NCBI GenBank assembly: GCA_029964075.1 | Contig: CM057149.1 | Coordinates: 23,574,197-23,638,196, forward strand | DNA: 64,000 nucleotides | Direction: 5' to 3' | From: Patiria pectinifera | Taxonomy: Eukaryota > Echinodermata > Asteroidea > Valvatida > Asterinidae | Shown here: piece by piece, positions 25,840 to 37,130 of the stretch | How the letters are laid out: each line of letters opens with the position of its first letter | How positions within the stretch are numbered: the first letter of the stretch is position 1 | The notes under the pieces: generated by a model | Told to the model about the DNA's origin: nothing | What the model saw: the letters and a program-made list of their open reading frames with translations, nothing else | The model's database searches: none | Translations under genes and position numbers: made by a program

Positions 25840-26340
25840 TAAAAGCAAGGTGTCACTAAGAAAAATCATGCAACAAGACAGAACTTCGGTCCTCATATCA
25901 TTGTCCCGCCAAATTTCAACAAACTCATGTGATATCAATATTCACTCTACCCAAGTACAACTTATGTACTAGGGAATGGAACCTGCTACCACCCGACATT
26001 CGCTCTGCTCCCAATGTCAAAGCTTTCAAAGAGGGAATTGAGCACCTAGATCTCCTCAGCTTAGTTAAGAAGGCCCACTTTAAAGTTTAGTTCACTGCGC
26101 TACAGTGGCGTCACCAGACTTTTCAGTCTGGGGGGGCACAGGGGGGGCACCAGCATTTGATGGGGGGGCACTTAGGTGAATATATATATATTTTTTTACC
26201 AACCCAAATCTCAGATGGGGGGGCACTCGGGGGGGCACTAGGTTTTCCAGGGGGGGCACGTGCCCCCCCTGGCCCCCCCTTGGCGACGCCACTGCTGCGC
26301 TAACCACTCCGACCTGTGCGAGATAACCACTTAAGAGGTG
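25840..26340 (+). pseudogene. 3' end of a LINE reverse transcriptase, split by a MITE
   Basis: Translation around 25960-26085 gives REWNLLPPDIRSAPNVKAFK, the typical last conserved segment of many non-LTR retrotransposon RT proteins, followed shortly by a stop. The upstream part is frameshifted. The sequence resumes at 26303 after the 192-bp MITE. Only the tail is present, consistent with the usual 5' truncation of LINEs. Confidence 0.65.
26103..26294. mobile_element. hAT-like MITE, 192 bp, with 8-bp target duplication
   Basis: The termini cagtggcgtcacca and tggcgacgccactg are inverted repeats with one mismatch. CTGCGCTA occurs on both sides (26095-26102 and 26295-26302), an exact 8-bp target duplication as made by hAT transposases. 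The interior is almost entirely G-run plus gcac units. No coding capacity. Confidence 0.9.
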
Positions 26341-28199
26341 TTTGCGTAGCCTTTCATGTAACCATTCACATGTAACAGCCGTCGCTTTCGAGTCAACTCG
26401 TACCTTGGTCAACTCGTACCTTGGTCGTGCACGGTGTGGTGCCGGTGAAACGCGGCGCGCGCGGCACTGCCATTCCTTGTGTATATATTCACCAACGGTT
26501 TGATTTTGTCGACAGTGCAAGATGATTCAGTTTCAGAGCGAGAAGTTAGGCCTACTGACGAAGACTAGTGAATTGGCACTCAATATATTGTTATTGCTGC
26601 CAAGAAGTTTTAGTGATCATTTTAAGAAAGTTATTTTGGGAATTTTATATATTGTTCTTTTTAAGTACCTTTTTTATGGGGGGGGGGTAATTTGGGGGCC
26701 TACGAAAACTTGGGCAAGGGCCAACGAAAATACCGTAGTGTGCCAAAATCACATAGGCCTACCCACACACACCACACGCGCAGAGAAAAGTTGTTTTTTT
26801 AAAGTTTGAGGGTCTCTCTCAGAATGTACAGCATGTAGCATGGTAAACTCGAAAAAGATATTTAAATGATGTTCTTGTGCCAAAACTTTGGCAGTCATCA
26901 GAAATTGCCTCAGATCGCACCACAGGGCGCCTATAGAATCTGATTTTTTTTCAGGGGCCCTCGGCTTCGCACTCGCACAATTAGTATACTGATTGATACA
27001 CATGTAAAACTACCACTCCCACTTTGAGAATCGAATGACGCCCTCTATATAGATTGGTGCCAACAGGTTGTTTAGGACCTATACCATTTTGGCCTAGCTT
27101 GATTTGTACGCCCCCGCCCCCCCCCCCCAACAAAAGTGTGTTCTGGATCCGTCCTTGTACCCCCACTCCCAATGGGATAATCTATAGCCACAGATTTTAT
27201 TATGTGTTTCTTTTTAGTCAGGGACATTTTCCGGTTCTTATTACATGGTTTTCCTAGTGTATCCAACTCCAGTCGTGATTACTCATAACATGCCTTTTGG
27301 GGGACATTCCTCATTTTGCCACAAAATGTGGCCCCTCGAGATGAAAATAAGACTGCCCTTAAACGCACAAGAAAGCATTATGATTGGTTACATTTAAAAA
27401 TGATCTCCTAACTTGTAATGCAAAAGTGTCTCTCAAAAACACAAATACCCCTCGCGCATTAACAATATTGTAAACCCTCTCTCGAGATGGAAAACTATTG
27501 CCCCTCTCAAAAATGGAAAACAAGCCTGTCAAGAAATAATAAATGCTTCTTACGCTTTTCATGTAATGAAAACATTTTAAAAGGTGTATATCAATGTTGG
27601 TATTAAATTTTGTTTTGGGTAACTATTCCTTGCACAATTTTCTCCTCTGTCACACCGACGGAAGGTGCTTTTTTTCTGAGCAAATGCCTCTTTTTGGTGA
27701 TGCCACCAGTTGTAAAAACGTTCCGCCGCCGCCGATTGGCGAATTACATGTGCAAGTGTTAGTAACAATTATTAAGTACACAATACGAACCCAATTTAGA
27801 TCGTTCAGTCGCCAAAAGTTTCATGGATTTTTGTTTCATTCTCAAAGGCCTTGTGACCGTAGACTTGAGTCAAGGCGTATGGCAACCCGGACACGAAAAA
27901 AAAGACCGTGCGAGTGGCAGGCTCGTTGACTCCGTGCGCCGTCATCAGGGGCGTAATTCCCGGAGTGGTTTTTGACCGCAGGGATAGGCTATTGAATCAT
28001 CCCCCGCTTTTTTGTGATGAGAAAAAAAAAATGAGGATTTTTAAAGGAATTTTCCGAACGTTTCAGCAACTAAAATGCATTTATAATAATAGCACTGGAA
28101 AGTGGAGAAACAAAGTACAAAAGCATTTAAAAATGTTAGCGCGAGTATAAAGAGCGTCCCAGTATAATGTGTCCATACACCCTTCCCCCCTTTCGTGAT
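26341..28199. other. Repeat-rich intergenic region without recognised genes
   Basis: Two copies of the motif caactcgtacc lie at 26391-26415. G- or C-runs occur at 26680 and 27114-27130. The open frames are short and carry no motif I recognise. Segment 26352-26403 is an inverted counterpart of 25665-25715. Confidence 0.4.
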
Positions 28200-28362
28200 A
28201 GAGAGCCGATTCCAGGCGCGGATCCAGAGGGGGGGGGGGGGGTCAAAACCCCTCTCAGCTCTGTCAATTTCTTTTTCATAGAAATTCCTCAACCCCGCCC
28301 CCCCCCCTGCTCCGACACCCCAAATTATTTTGCTTGTAATAATGTCTGCCTTGCGCACAGAG
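28200..28362. repeat. Fragment of a G-run dispersed element
   Basis: The gcgcggatccagaggggg start and the following cccctgctccgacacc resemble parts of the elements at 41813-42217 and 51642-52110 (rearranged or inverted). It is probably a truncated relative. The boundaries are approximate. Confidence 0.45.
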
Positions 28363-28912
28363 CCAGCTTGTACCCCCCCCCCCCCACCCCCCGCTTTTTG
28401 ATGTTACATAGGCCAAAGTGTCCGGAGAAACAAAACGTGTCTACATTTCAGATTTATTTTTTTGCCGATAAACACTTCACCCTGCGAAAATTCCTGGATC
28501 TGCCCCTGGATTCAAAAATCAGATTCGTGTGTATATCCACTTTCAATGAGTTACGGGCCGGTCCATTCCAGCCCGGCCTCAGAGTCAATGTCCTGCCTGC
28601 CTGACTGACGACGGTACGACTTGACTTACGCGTGTCGGACGGTACGAGTCGTCTCAACTGGAGGTACGACTTGGCGAAGGTACGAGTTGTCCAAGGTACG
28701 AGTTGGTATAAAGATGTCGAGTGGAATGGAAGGTACGAGTTGCCCAAGGTATGAGATGACCTGTTTCCTTCCGGACAACTGAGGGCGCTGTTGCTGTGAC
28801 GACAAAGTGAAGAAGACACATACAGTTTCAGTTTTAGGGCCAGTTTTCTGTTCAAATTGTGAACCCAAAAAAATTGCTGATTGAAAAGAGAAGAAAAAAA
28901 AGAATCTACTTC
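28363..28912. repeat. Duplicated 0.55-kb block, first copy
   Basis: Nearly identical to 30541-31082 (a few differences, for example tttc/tatc in 28540-28550 versus 30712-30720 and the length of the C-run). It includes six spaced copies of a ggtacgaSttg-like motif between 28612 and 28760. It abuts a LINE fragment at its 3' end. Confidence 0.9.
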
Positions 28913-29075
28913 ATCTTGAATACTGTGTTCAATCATGGTGCCCATGAGTGGGAAAAGATAAACACATCTTGGAAAAAGTTCAAAGGAGGGCCACCAAGTT
29001 GGTCCCAGCCCTAAGGGAGCTTTCATATGAAGAAAGACTGCAAGCTCTAGACCTGTATGTAATAAATTTGGACCA
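28870..29075 (+). pseudogene. LINE reverse transcriptase fragment
   Basis: The frame from 28948 reads ILEKVQRRATKLVPALRELS followed by YEERLQALDL, a hallmark segment near the C-terminus of many LINE RT proteins. Upstream, LEYCVQSW (about 28915-28940) belongs to the same segment, interrupted by a stop. It is a short isolated fragment. Confidence 0.75.
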
Positions 29076-29441
29076 TTCCCAAAAGGTTCAGCATATCACA
29101 TTGCTATCCCGTTGCGAACGAACAGCTGTCAAAAAAAAAAAAAAGGGGAAAGGGGACAGTCCCAGCGACGTGAAATACGTGACGCAAGCTAAGAGTCTGG
29201 AGGAAAAATACGTTGTGTAAAACTAAATACTTTTGATCAACTAAATTCATGCTAAAGCTTAAGAAGTTGCACGGTACAGTGAAGGGAGTTGGGGGATGGG
29301 GGCCGGAGGGAGGAAATGTTGAGAGACTAACGAAATAGCCCTTGTGCTCATGGCTAATGTGCAGGTGGTTTGCGCGTTTTAATATCAGTTGCATAATATT
29401 CGGGCTCACGCTCTTTCACATATGCACAACAACGCAATATA

Positions 29442-29580
29442 CAATTGTTGCCTGCTGTGGCAGGGTCCATGGTGTTTTGTACACACGAGGGGGCAAATGG
29501 CACCAGAGGTGAAGCCGAGGGTGCCATTAGCCCCCGAGGGTGCACAAACCCATGGACCCCGTCACAGCAGGCAACAATTG
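29442..29580. repeat. 139-bp hairpin element
   Basis: The outer 28 or so bases (caattgttgcctgctgtg... and its complement ending at 29580) pair almost perfectly, and inner parts (gggggcaaatggcac / gtgccattagcccc) pair as well. This would fold into a long stem in DNA or RNA and looks like a palindromic MITE. No ORF. Confidence 0.8.
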
Positions 29581-29879
29581 TTTTGTTATACCACGGTATA
29601 GATAACTAACTTCTGAAACTGTGGGTCTCTTCCTGTTGCGATACAGAAAGTTTTGGCGAAGTTTTCGCACAGAATTTTCCTTATTTTTCTTCGTGCTGAT
29701 GTTTTCCTGTTCAAAAATCAAATTTCTGATCTCGTCTTTGGATCAAGAGAGAAACGTCTTCGGAGGCGACCTGTTGTCATCTGCCGACATTATTGATGTG
29801 TTTGTGTCGACCCTCTCCCAGGGTCCTGTACATGACTGTGACTGCATGATATACATGTAGGCCTTATGTACATGCAAAA

Positions 29880-30135
29880 TACGCGGCAAGCTTCAATCTG
29901 CTTTTTTTCACCGCTCTGGTTGCGTATTGTGCGTCACATGGCCCCATATAATATGATGATTTCTTTAGAGGATACATTTTGGGAAGCAAACGACCCAACA
30001 TCCTGTTCACATGTCCTTTGAAATAAAGTTAATAAAAAGTCTTTAAAAAAAAAGACAATCCGGGACGAATGTGCACCTTTGACCTCCTTCTGTGATTCGC
30101 CTCACTCATCACATTCGTATTATTAGCAAAACATG
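29880..30135. repeat. Dispersed repeat, homologue of 36912-37130 plus 37487 onward
   Basis: It shares tacgcggcaag, cgaatgtgcacctttgacc and tattagcaaaacatgat with the second copy. The second copy is split by a 356-bp MITE at the point where this one is continuous (around 30119-30127), so this is an empty site. Confidence 0.75.
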
Positions 30136-30410
30136 ATCCGTTTCTGGAATATTCGGTAGGAAGATCCGGGTTCATAGAAATAAGATCAAGAAACTTGACT
30201 ACACTTCAACTTAGTTCCGATCACTTGACTTGGGGGGGGGGGCTGGTTCCATCTTCCAACAAAGGGAGCGCTCTTCAAAACCAATAATTATATGCTAAAT
30301 ATGCATTATGTGCCCAGTTTCAGGGCGTATTGTATGGGTTTTGGGACTTGGTTTTTATATTCCTCGTTTATATCAAAAATATCTATTACCATTTATTGGA
30401 AAATGGTTTC

Positions 30411-31205
30411 TTCTAAAACATAGTAAGATACTTTAAGGGCATTTTTATTTCATCTCGAGGGAACACTTTAATGCTCGAGGGGGCACATTTATGGCCGCAA
30501 AAGGGGCACTTGGGAAAATCAGGGGAAACGCCCCCCAGCCCCAGCTTGTACCCCCCCACCCCGCTTTTTGATGTTACATAGGCCAAAGTGTCCGGAGAAA
30601 CAAAACGTGTCTACATTTCAGATTTATTTTTTTGCCGATAAACACTTCACCCTGCGAAAATTCCTGGATCTGCCCCTGGATTCAAAAATCAGATTCGTGT
30701 GTATATCCACTATCAATGAGTTACGGGCCGGTCCATTCCAGCCCGGCCTCAGAGTCAATGTCCTGCCTGCCTGACTGACGACGGTACGACTTGACTTACG
30801 CGTGTCGGACGGTACGAGTCGTCTCAACTGGAGGTACGACTTGGCGAAGGTACGAGTTGTCCAAGGTACGAGTTGGTATAAAGATGTCGAGTGGAATGGA
30901 AGGTACGAGTTGCCCAAGGTATGAGATGACCTGTTTCCTTCCGGACAACTGAGGGCGCTGTTGCTGTGACGACAAAGTGAAGAAGACACATACAGTTTCA
31001 GTTTTAGGGCCAGTTTTCTGTTCAAATTGTGAACCCAAAAAAATTGCTGATTGAAAAGAGAAGAAAAAAAAGAATCTACTTCTAAAACATAGTAAGATAC
31101 TTTAAGGGCATTTTTATTTCATCTCGAGGGAACACTTTAATGCTCGAGGGGGCACATTTATGCCCGCAAAAGGGGCACTTGGGAAAATCGGGGAAACGCC
31201 CCCCC
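30411..31205. repeat. A-B-A' duplication block
   Basis: Segment A (30411-30530) recurs as A' (31079-31200), nearly identical. Between them is the second copy of the 0.55-kb block (30541-31082). The joins fall at short shared sequences (cttctaaaacatag and C-runs next to cagcc). This layout suggests a recent rearrangement by template switching or unequal exchange. Confidence 0.8.
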
Positions 31206-32999
31206 CAGCCCCCCAGCCCCCCCCCCCCCGGTTCTGCCACCCCTGGCTTACATGCAAGTGAATTGGTTGCTTACAGGCCAACGAAGGATTGTTGTGCACA
31301 AAGGGCGTATTACTTACATCAGGGCCCAATTTTATGGCGCTGCTGAGCACACGATTTTCTGCTAAGAGCCTCTGTCTATTTTATGGAGACCGTAAGTATA
31401 CTAGCACAGTAAAAGGCCCGCTGACTTCAGAGGAAAAAATTGCTTAACGTAACACTAGAAAACTCCATGCACGCGCGACCGTTAGCACATCCACGCCGTG
31501 AAATAGTGCTTAAGGTTAGTAATAATTTCTGCTATGCTAAGCACAACTTGTCTGCTAACTTTCAGGCAGCGCAGTGAAGTTGGGCAAAGAAGAGTTATAG
31601 TGGCTGTAGCAGCACCGCTATCAATGAGATCAATCAAATCCAGTCTTGGGAACTTTGGCAGTGCTACCCAGGAAATCCCAATCATACTGTATTCAAGCTA
31701 AATGCATGCGTATGAGTTTGATCATGCACATGCAATTTCCCGGATATAGCACTGCCAAAGTTCTATTGACAGCGACTGTTACAGCTGTTATAGGCATACA
31801 TGTATTATAACTGTTTGAGTGTAAAGGGTGGTTGTCTTTAGGAGAGAGAAAAAACTGAGGCTTTGGAACTTCAGCTGTGTGGTAACTTCAGCCACGAGTT
31901 ACAACTCATGCGACTGAAGTTACCGCGCAAAGTGTTCACTGAGTTGAAATCGGAGGATGGTTTTCAATGAATGAATGAATGAAGATGTAAAACTTGAAGG
32001 TTATGATTTGTATATGTAGGCCTATATCAGAGATCACACTTCACTCATCTATAGATGCATGTAAAAAAAAAAAACACTTCAGTAGTGCTGTGCCCTTTTC
32101 ATATTGTGTTTCTTTTCTATATAATTATTGTATGTATTTCGTATCAATTTATACATGTTTCAGTTACTTCTGTATATTTCACATTACTGTATGTTAGCCA
32201 TTTTCGTAGCTCCATCCAGTTATATGTTGCTCTTTAAAGGTTAAGCGAAAAAATAGGGCATGCGCGTAAAAAAGTAATTAAACTACTAAAAACATTCCAT
32301 TTATACTGTTAGCACTGCTCAGCATTTATTGAACACCCTCTGTACTTTGCTCTGTTTTTAGTTTCAAAACATTGTTTTCTAGGTAATAATTGTCTATGTA
32401 ATATATATGAGAGTATACCACCAAAACAAAAAAGATGAAGTGCTATATAATCAATATATTTTCAGTATACATAAACAAGACTAACACAGAATGTATGTGT
32501 TTTTTAAAGAAGCGTTTGAAGGCGTTTGCCGCCTTGGTGTTTTAATTACAATATTCACCCCTTTAGAAACTGGTGATACTGCCAAGAATACTGATTACAA
32601 TAATTAAAGTTCACGGATGTTATATTATTTTAAAAATCTGGTTACAATATAAGTATACATGTACTATATAATAGCCTATTGTGCAAACATTCTTTTGTGT
32701 ACGGTTTGATACAAGCAGGTCTGCTGGGGCAGACGTTTTGAAAATTGGAATAAAACTCACGCAATATTAAAGTGTCTTACTCTTGTGAGAACTGTGCACA
32801 CTTTTTAGGGGGGGGGGTCTCCAAGCGACTTTGCCAATACATGTCTCGCGTAGGACCAATAAGTATACGATTTGTTGAAGGTCAAAGATATTACATATTT
32901 AATAACTTGATTCTTTTTAATGCAGGCTTTTATACAGAGTATTTTTTTTTGTATAAGTGCAAGCACTTTTTTTTATTTCACATTTATAGCACTCACAAG
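31206..32999. other. Intergenic region without recognised features
   Basis: AT-rich, with short homopolymer runs and a few atga repeats near 31965-31982. I find no coding, RNA or clear mobile-element signal. Confidence 0.4.
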
Positions 33000-33800
33000 T
33001 AAACAAATTACAAAAAAATTACAAAGACAAAGAAAGCGGGACAATACCAAGCTACAATATTACACCGTAAACCTCCATTTTGTGGTAAATTTATACATTG
33101 TATTTAAATTAGAAGCAATTTGTTTTCTAGTTGGTGATTGTATTTCACCAGATGAATAAGGGAATTGAAATTTGGTATTTGTTTCTTAAATCTACCTTTA
33201 AAGATAATCTTCTTAGTCAACAAAATGCACAGATTTAATAATTAGTCTGATTGTCGGGGGTTGTGCCAAAAAAAAAATGGATTTATAACTTAAATTAACA
33301 TCTTCGTTTGACAGGCCTTTCCACCAGGCTTCAAACTCAGTCCAAATGGGCTGCATAAATTCACAATCAAAAACAGGTGTTTCATTGTCTCTGGAAATTT
33401 TGAGCAAAACGAGCAAGCGTCACTATTGATAATTTCCATTTTATGTAGTCTAACATTAGTCATTAAACAATCCATATTAATTTTGTATTGAAGAATTCTC
33501 GTACTGACTTCTTTACTGCAAAGATAAGGCAGGGAATAAATATTTGTCCATTCATCTTTCATAACATCAAACTCCAGGTTAAATTTGGTTTGAGCAGTTG
33601 GGGGTACAAATATCCTGGAATTAAAGGTCTTACAAATTTGTTTTGTGGAAAGACTTGCCCTATTGACGGTGGGGTTTGTTCCATTAGCTAGCTCAGAGAA
33701 ACCATGAGCAGTGCATATCTCCCTGTTAAAACCTCTCGTCAGAGTTTGTTTCCACGTCCGAGGGACAGCTGAAATAAGTCCTCTCCATTTCAGAAAAGGT
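33000..33800 (-). pseudogene. 3' part of a LINE polyprotein (L1/Tx1-like)
   Basis: The minus-strand frame at 33290-33562 reads EWTNIYSLPYLCSKEVSTRI and later SDACSFCSKFPETMKHLF, the RT-linked zinc-binding (zf-RVT) signature with C-x2-C and His. An upstream piece near 33690-33790 (KWRGLISAVPRTWK type) is in another frame, as is the downstream piece EFMQPIWTEFEAWWKGLS (33300-33360). Frame breaks make it dead. The clade name is provisional. Confidence 0.65.
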
Positions 33801-34597
33801 TTTTGAGACCCCTCTGTCTACCCATGTATCAAATGGAACAATCAATTTTATACAGAGTATTACTATCACTATATTATGCATTATATTCAGTATTACATAC
33901 TGCGGCAAGCTATAACTTTGTTCAGTATGCATGGCCAGCTATAGGCCTACATTATTTTATACATGCGTTGCTTATATATTTTTGTTTTTCTTATCAAACC
34001 GTCTTTAATATCGAGCAAAGTTATAGCTATGCAGTTTTTAAAAGCCAATTCACATGAAAGATACAAAAGCAATTGGAAATTATTAAGAAATGAACTTGCA
34101 GTGTAAATAAATCTGAGGCTCTCGAAAGTATTTTTAGTCGTTTTTGTCACTGTATCTGATCCGAAGAGTCAGGAAGGTTAATAATAGAGTACACAAAAAT
34201 CCAGTGTATACGGATGCGATCCAAATAGTTGTTAAAACATGATCATCACTGCAATCACATTTATTCAAAATGCGGTGACTATCTATGGTTCGAAGGAGTG
34301 CTTAGAAAGCGTTCATCACTCGAAACCATCATGCAGTCACTCATCCAGTTTTCGATGTGAGTGTACCGGTTTAAATTGCTGCTTCGCAAGTTTGTAAACA
34401 AGACCAATATTATTAAACCGAAATCGTCAGCTATGACTGTCGTTATATGATTGCATGTTTCCGTAGGACACGCTAAGACCAAGTGAATTGTTGGTTATTG
34501 TCTTTGCAGTGAACGTCATTGTCAGTGAATCCTCCTGGTGACAGGATATCAGGTTAGTTATTGTTTTACCATCGGGGAATAGCGGTCGTTTTCCCCT
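33801..34597. other. Intergenic region downstream of lectin 1
   Basis: No gene recognised. The part next to 34597 would be the 3' UTR of lectin 1 (minus strand). No AATAAA signal is obvious close to the stop. Confidence 0.35.
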
Positions 34598-35110
34598 TTA
34601 CTTCTCTCTGATATAATATGAGGGCATCTTGCAAAGGTATGGTAAGGCCACTTCGCAACGGTAATCATTCCATCCAACATGCTCGGTGGTTCTATAGAAA
34701 GAGCCGCAGTCCTCGCCTCGTCCACCAACGTTGTTTGGTTCGTTAGTACGCCACCCGGTGTAACCAACGTCCGTCCCGTCACTCCAGGTGAAGCTTCCTT
34801 CGTTCGCCTGGTCGTTGTGCCCAATCCAGACGCAATCTCCCACACGGTTCTCGTTTGGTACCAGAGAGCTACTCCACATCTGTATCAAGAAGTCGTTCTC
34901 CTCGGAGTTGTGGATGGACGCCAGGTGCCCCTGACCGTTACGGGTGAAGAACTCTCGGCAGTGCTCCTCGGCCGATTGCCAGGTCTTGGGAGGACCGAAG
35001 AAACGGTAGCAGTAGTTACCGTAGCGTGTCCAGAACGGTGGACAGTCATCTGCGGATACTAAACCGAGGACCAGAAAGAACATCACGCACGAAATCTTAC
35101 GGAAAGCCAT
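34598..35110 (-). CDS. Secreted C-type lectin, EPN type (lectin 1)
   Basis: A 170-residue, intronless protein. The open frame extends upstream, but I start at the Met at 35110 because MAFRKISCVMFFLVLGLVSA is a clean signal peptide shared by all four paralogues. The mature part is one long-form C-type lectin domain with canonical cysteines C23, C34, C51, C135, C152 and C160, the WIG core at 95-97, the calcium/sugar motif EPN (124-126) and WND (147-149). In known families EPN favours mannose-type sugars. C93 (GDCVWIG) is an extra cysteine not found in the other three copies. Relatives act extracellularly in sugar recognition and innate defence; that role is inferred. Lectins 1 and 3 share upstream flank. 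Confidence 0.93.
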   Translation of the reverse strand: MAFRKISCVMFFLVLGLVSADDCPPFWTRYGNYCYRFFGPPKTWQSAEEHCREFFTRNGQGHLASIHNSEENDFLIQMWSSSLVPNENRVGDCVWIGHNDQANEGSFTWSDGTDVGYTGWRTNEPNNVGGRGEDCGSFYRTTEHVGWNDYRCEVALPYLCKMPSYYIREK

Positions 35111-35860
35111 GATGACGATCTTCAAGTCAGTTTTGTTGGGTTCACAGGCCAAGTTGCGATGGATGAATGATCTGGAGACGGACACGAGATGTACCTCTTT
35201 TAATTCGCAAAATTCTTGGCCGCTTTTTTGCACCTCATTACATTCTGGGTAACAGTTATGTTTAAACCCCGGATACCAGACAATATTATTCTCGGTTATA
35301 ATTGAGTTTGATTCCTAAGACCGGACAGGCTCAACCATTAAAATTTGGCTCATGTCCAGATTGATGGTATGAACTACGTATCGTTTTCCTAGAACAGCAG
35401 GTGGTTTTGTGAAACAGCCGACGTTTGTCGACGTTTGTGCGTGGCACAACATTTCCCAAAGGTTCAACTTGTATACGTTTATAGATAATTATCATTTCTA
35501 TGAAGGCAGTACCGGAAGAACATGGGCCTACCAGACACGGGCTGGCACAAAGTGCCTCCCACATTTTAGCCTTCCACAGTTCCACCCACATGTTTACCAT
35601 TCCCCGGTTTTTAAACAGGTCGGGAAAATGTTGTGTATACAATCTAACAACGGCCATTAATCCACCTTACTATTATATGCTAATGTTTAATTAATCCAAA
35701 TTTCACAAGAAGTGAACTTATGACAAGTCAAATATCCCAGTTAGGAGAAGAAAGTTGGTTTCAGTCGATGACCCTCTAAATATACGCACACAAACAAGAA
35801 AACACTTTTGTCAAACAAGTAGGCCTATTTTAAGTGCAGACAATAATCATTTCAAGTTCA
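35111..35860 (-). repeat. Upstream flank shared with lectin 3
   Basis: It matches 47281-48010 through the promoter, a gtcgacgtttgtgcgtggcac segment (one extra cgacgttt unit here) and the atgaaggcagtaccggaaga stretch. The two genes therefore arose by duplication of a block of more than 1.2 kb. Open frames inside are non-conserved. Confidence 0.8.
35191..35209 (-). promoter_or_regulatory. Degenerate TATA-like element of lectin 1
   Basis: The minus-strand sequence gcgaattaaaagaggtac aligns with cgaatataaagaggaac of lectin 4 and cgaatataaggaggaac of lectin 2, about 85-95 bases before the ATG. In lectin 1 the TATAAA core is changed to TTAAAA, which may weaken it. Confidence 0.5.
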
Positions 35861-36185
35861 TCAAATTAGGTTTTTGCCCTTCACCGATTTTTTTTTTTTT
35901 TAACACTGTAATATATACACTATAATAGTTTATGCGGTACCCGCTGCTATGTACATCAGATTCGAACCGGCCACCCAATCCCGTTAGCTCGGTGGTCGAG
36001 TGGTAAGACATCTGCACTAGAAAGCAGGAGGTCGTGAGTTCGAGTCCCACCCGAGTGATTTATCCAACTTTCACTCGGGAGGTAACAAACTGAGTATACA
36101 GTGTTAAAAAAAAAATTAAAAAAACCTCGGTGAAGGGCAAAAAACCTAATTTGATTTATATCACCCCGACGCAACATTCCATCTT
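35861..36185 (+). mobile_element. tRNA-like SINE inside inverted-repeat ends, with 18-bp target duplication
   Basis: The insertion is flanked by an 18-bp duplication with one mismatch (35843-35860 and 36186-36203, ending ttcaagttca). The lectin 3 flank at about 47988-48010 has the site uninterrupted. Inside, 35985-36058 reads like a tRNA: A-box-like gttagctcggtgg, a seven-base anticodon loop with tag, and B box agttcgagtccc. Around it, 35861-35913 and 36096-36154 are inverted repeats of about 55 bp, each containing aggttttttgccc-type sequence and an A/T run. The long target duplication points to LINE-type retroposition. Confidence 0.8.
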
Positions 36186-36203
36186 ATAATAATTTCAAGT
36201 TCA

Positions 36204-36871
36204 CTTGTGTAATCTACCATAAAACTATGATGGTGAATTAAAGTCGGGTTTGCTGTGTTCACTCTGATAGTGTTTAGTTATTAAACATAATCCTGCTATC
36301 ACTTTGTAAACATGTTTCAAAGGTAATCATTATAATGCATTATGTGTCCAATTCCTAAACATCAGTGTCCAATAACTAAGCACTGTCGATCAATGTTTAG
36401 CATTTAAACACGTTTACAAAAATAATCGATACCAACTTAAAATGTTCAGAAAAGTGTAATTGCTTAAATCAGCTTTAGGACCTTAATTACTGTCGATTCA
36501 TCTGGCAATATGAATGCGTTTGTTTTGCTGGGATATGCAGGACTGAATCTTTTGTGCGTTCATGTTACTGAATCAAAATAACAACAGATGCCCTCTAAGA
36601 TGGTCTCTGCGCATAAGGTCTATATCAGCAAAATATGTCTTGACAATTCGTGATCAGTGGGTAGATCCGGGTTCAGATTCTGATTCAAAACATTTAATGT
36701 GATTGCCATAATGTCGATATAGTTCACAGAAGTCGAAACTTAATTGTCTAGAAGCCAGTGGGGGAAATATGATATATCCCCCATCCATGTAGCTGTTCAG
36801 TGTATGAACCTTCAGACGGGTACAAGTTCTTTTGCTCTGATTGGTTACTACAAAACGAGGTAAGACAAACC
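36204..36871. other. Intergenic region without recognised features
   Basis: The first 60 bases continue the duplicated lectin flank (matching 48003-48055). The rest is AT-rich with no gene signal. Confidence 0.4.
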
Positions 36872-36911
36872 AAGTTTGTCCGTTTCTGATACATCAGAAA
36901 CGGACAAACTT
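36872..36911. repeat. Perfect 19-bp hairpin with a 2-base loop
   Basis: Positions 36872-36890 are the exact reverse complement of 36893-36911, separated by ac. It adjoins the dispersed repeat starting tacgcggcaag, so it may be a junction of inverted repeats. Confidence 0.9.
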
Positions 36912-37130
36912 ATACGCGGCAAGGTTCAGTCTGCTTTCATCACTGTGGCTGCGTATCACATGGCCGCATGTATGAGAAGAGCTTAGAGGATTATTTTTTC
37001 CAAGCAATCTTAGGAAATACATCGCCTAAAATAATCATAAACAGTCTAAATAGAACCCCCATAAATTGGCGTTCCCCGACCGAATGTGCACCTTTAACCC
37101 ACATTCTCTGATCGGCACATCCATATGTTA
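36912..37130. repeat. Dispersed repeat, left half (see 29880-30135)
   Basis: Homologous to 29880-30120, including cgaatgtgcacctttaaccc. Its right half continues at 37490 after an inserted MITE. Confidence 0.7.

Noticed and set aside
25665-26403. Inverted repeat 25665-25715 / 26352-26403 as the ends of one transposon
   Set aside because: The motif-bearing sequence occurs elsewhere in other combinations, no target duplication was found, and the interval is explained by a LINE tail and a MITE.
26092-26520. 142-codon minus-strand open frame rich in Pro and Gly
   Set aside because: Most of it is the G-run interior of the hAT-like MITE read in reverse; the low-complexity translation is an artefact.
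28454-29026. 190-codon minus-strand open frame
   Set aside because: It lies in the duplicated block with repeated ggtacgagttg motifs, ends in a LINE fragment of the opposite strand, and has no protein signature.
34679-35062. 127-codon frame antisense to lectin 1 (similar ones antisense to lectins 3 and 4)
   Set aside because: Its conservation follows from the lectin coding sequence on the other strand.
35982-36058. Functional tRNA gene
   Set aside because: It has A- and B-box-like parts but sits inside a retroposed element with an 18-bp target duplication, so it is a SINE head. The acceptor stem is not convincing.
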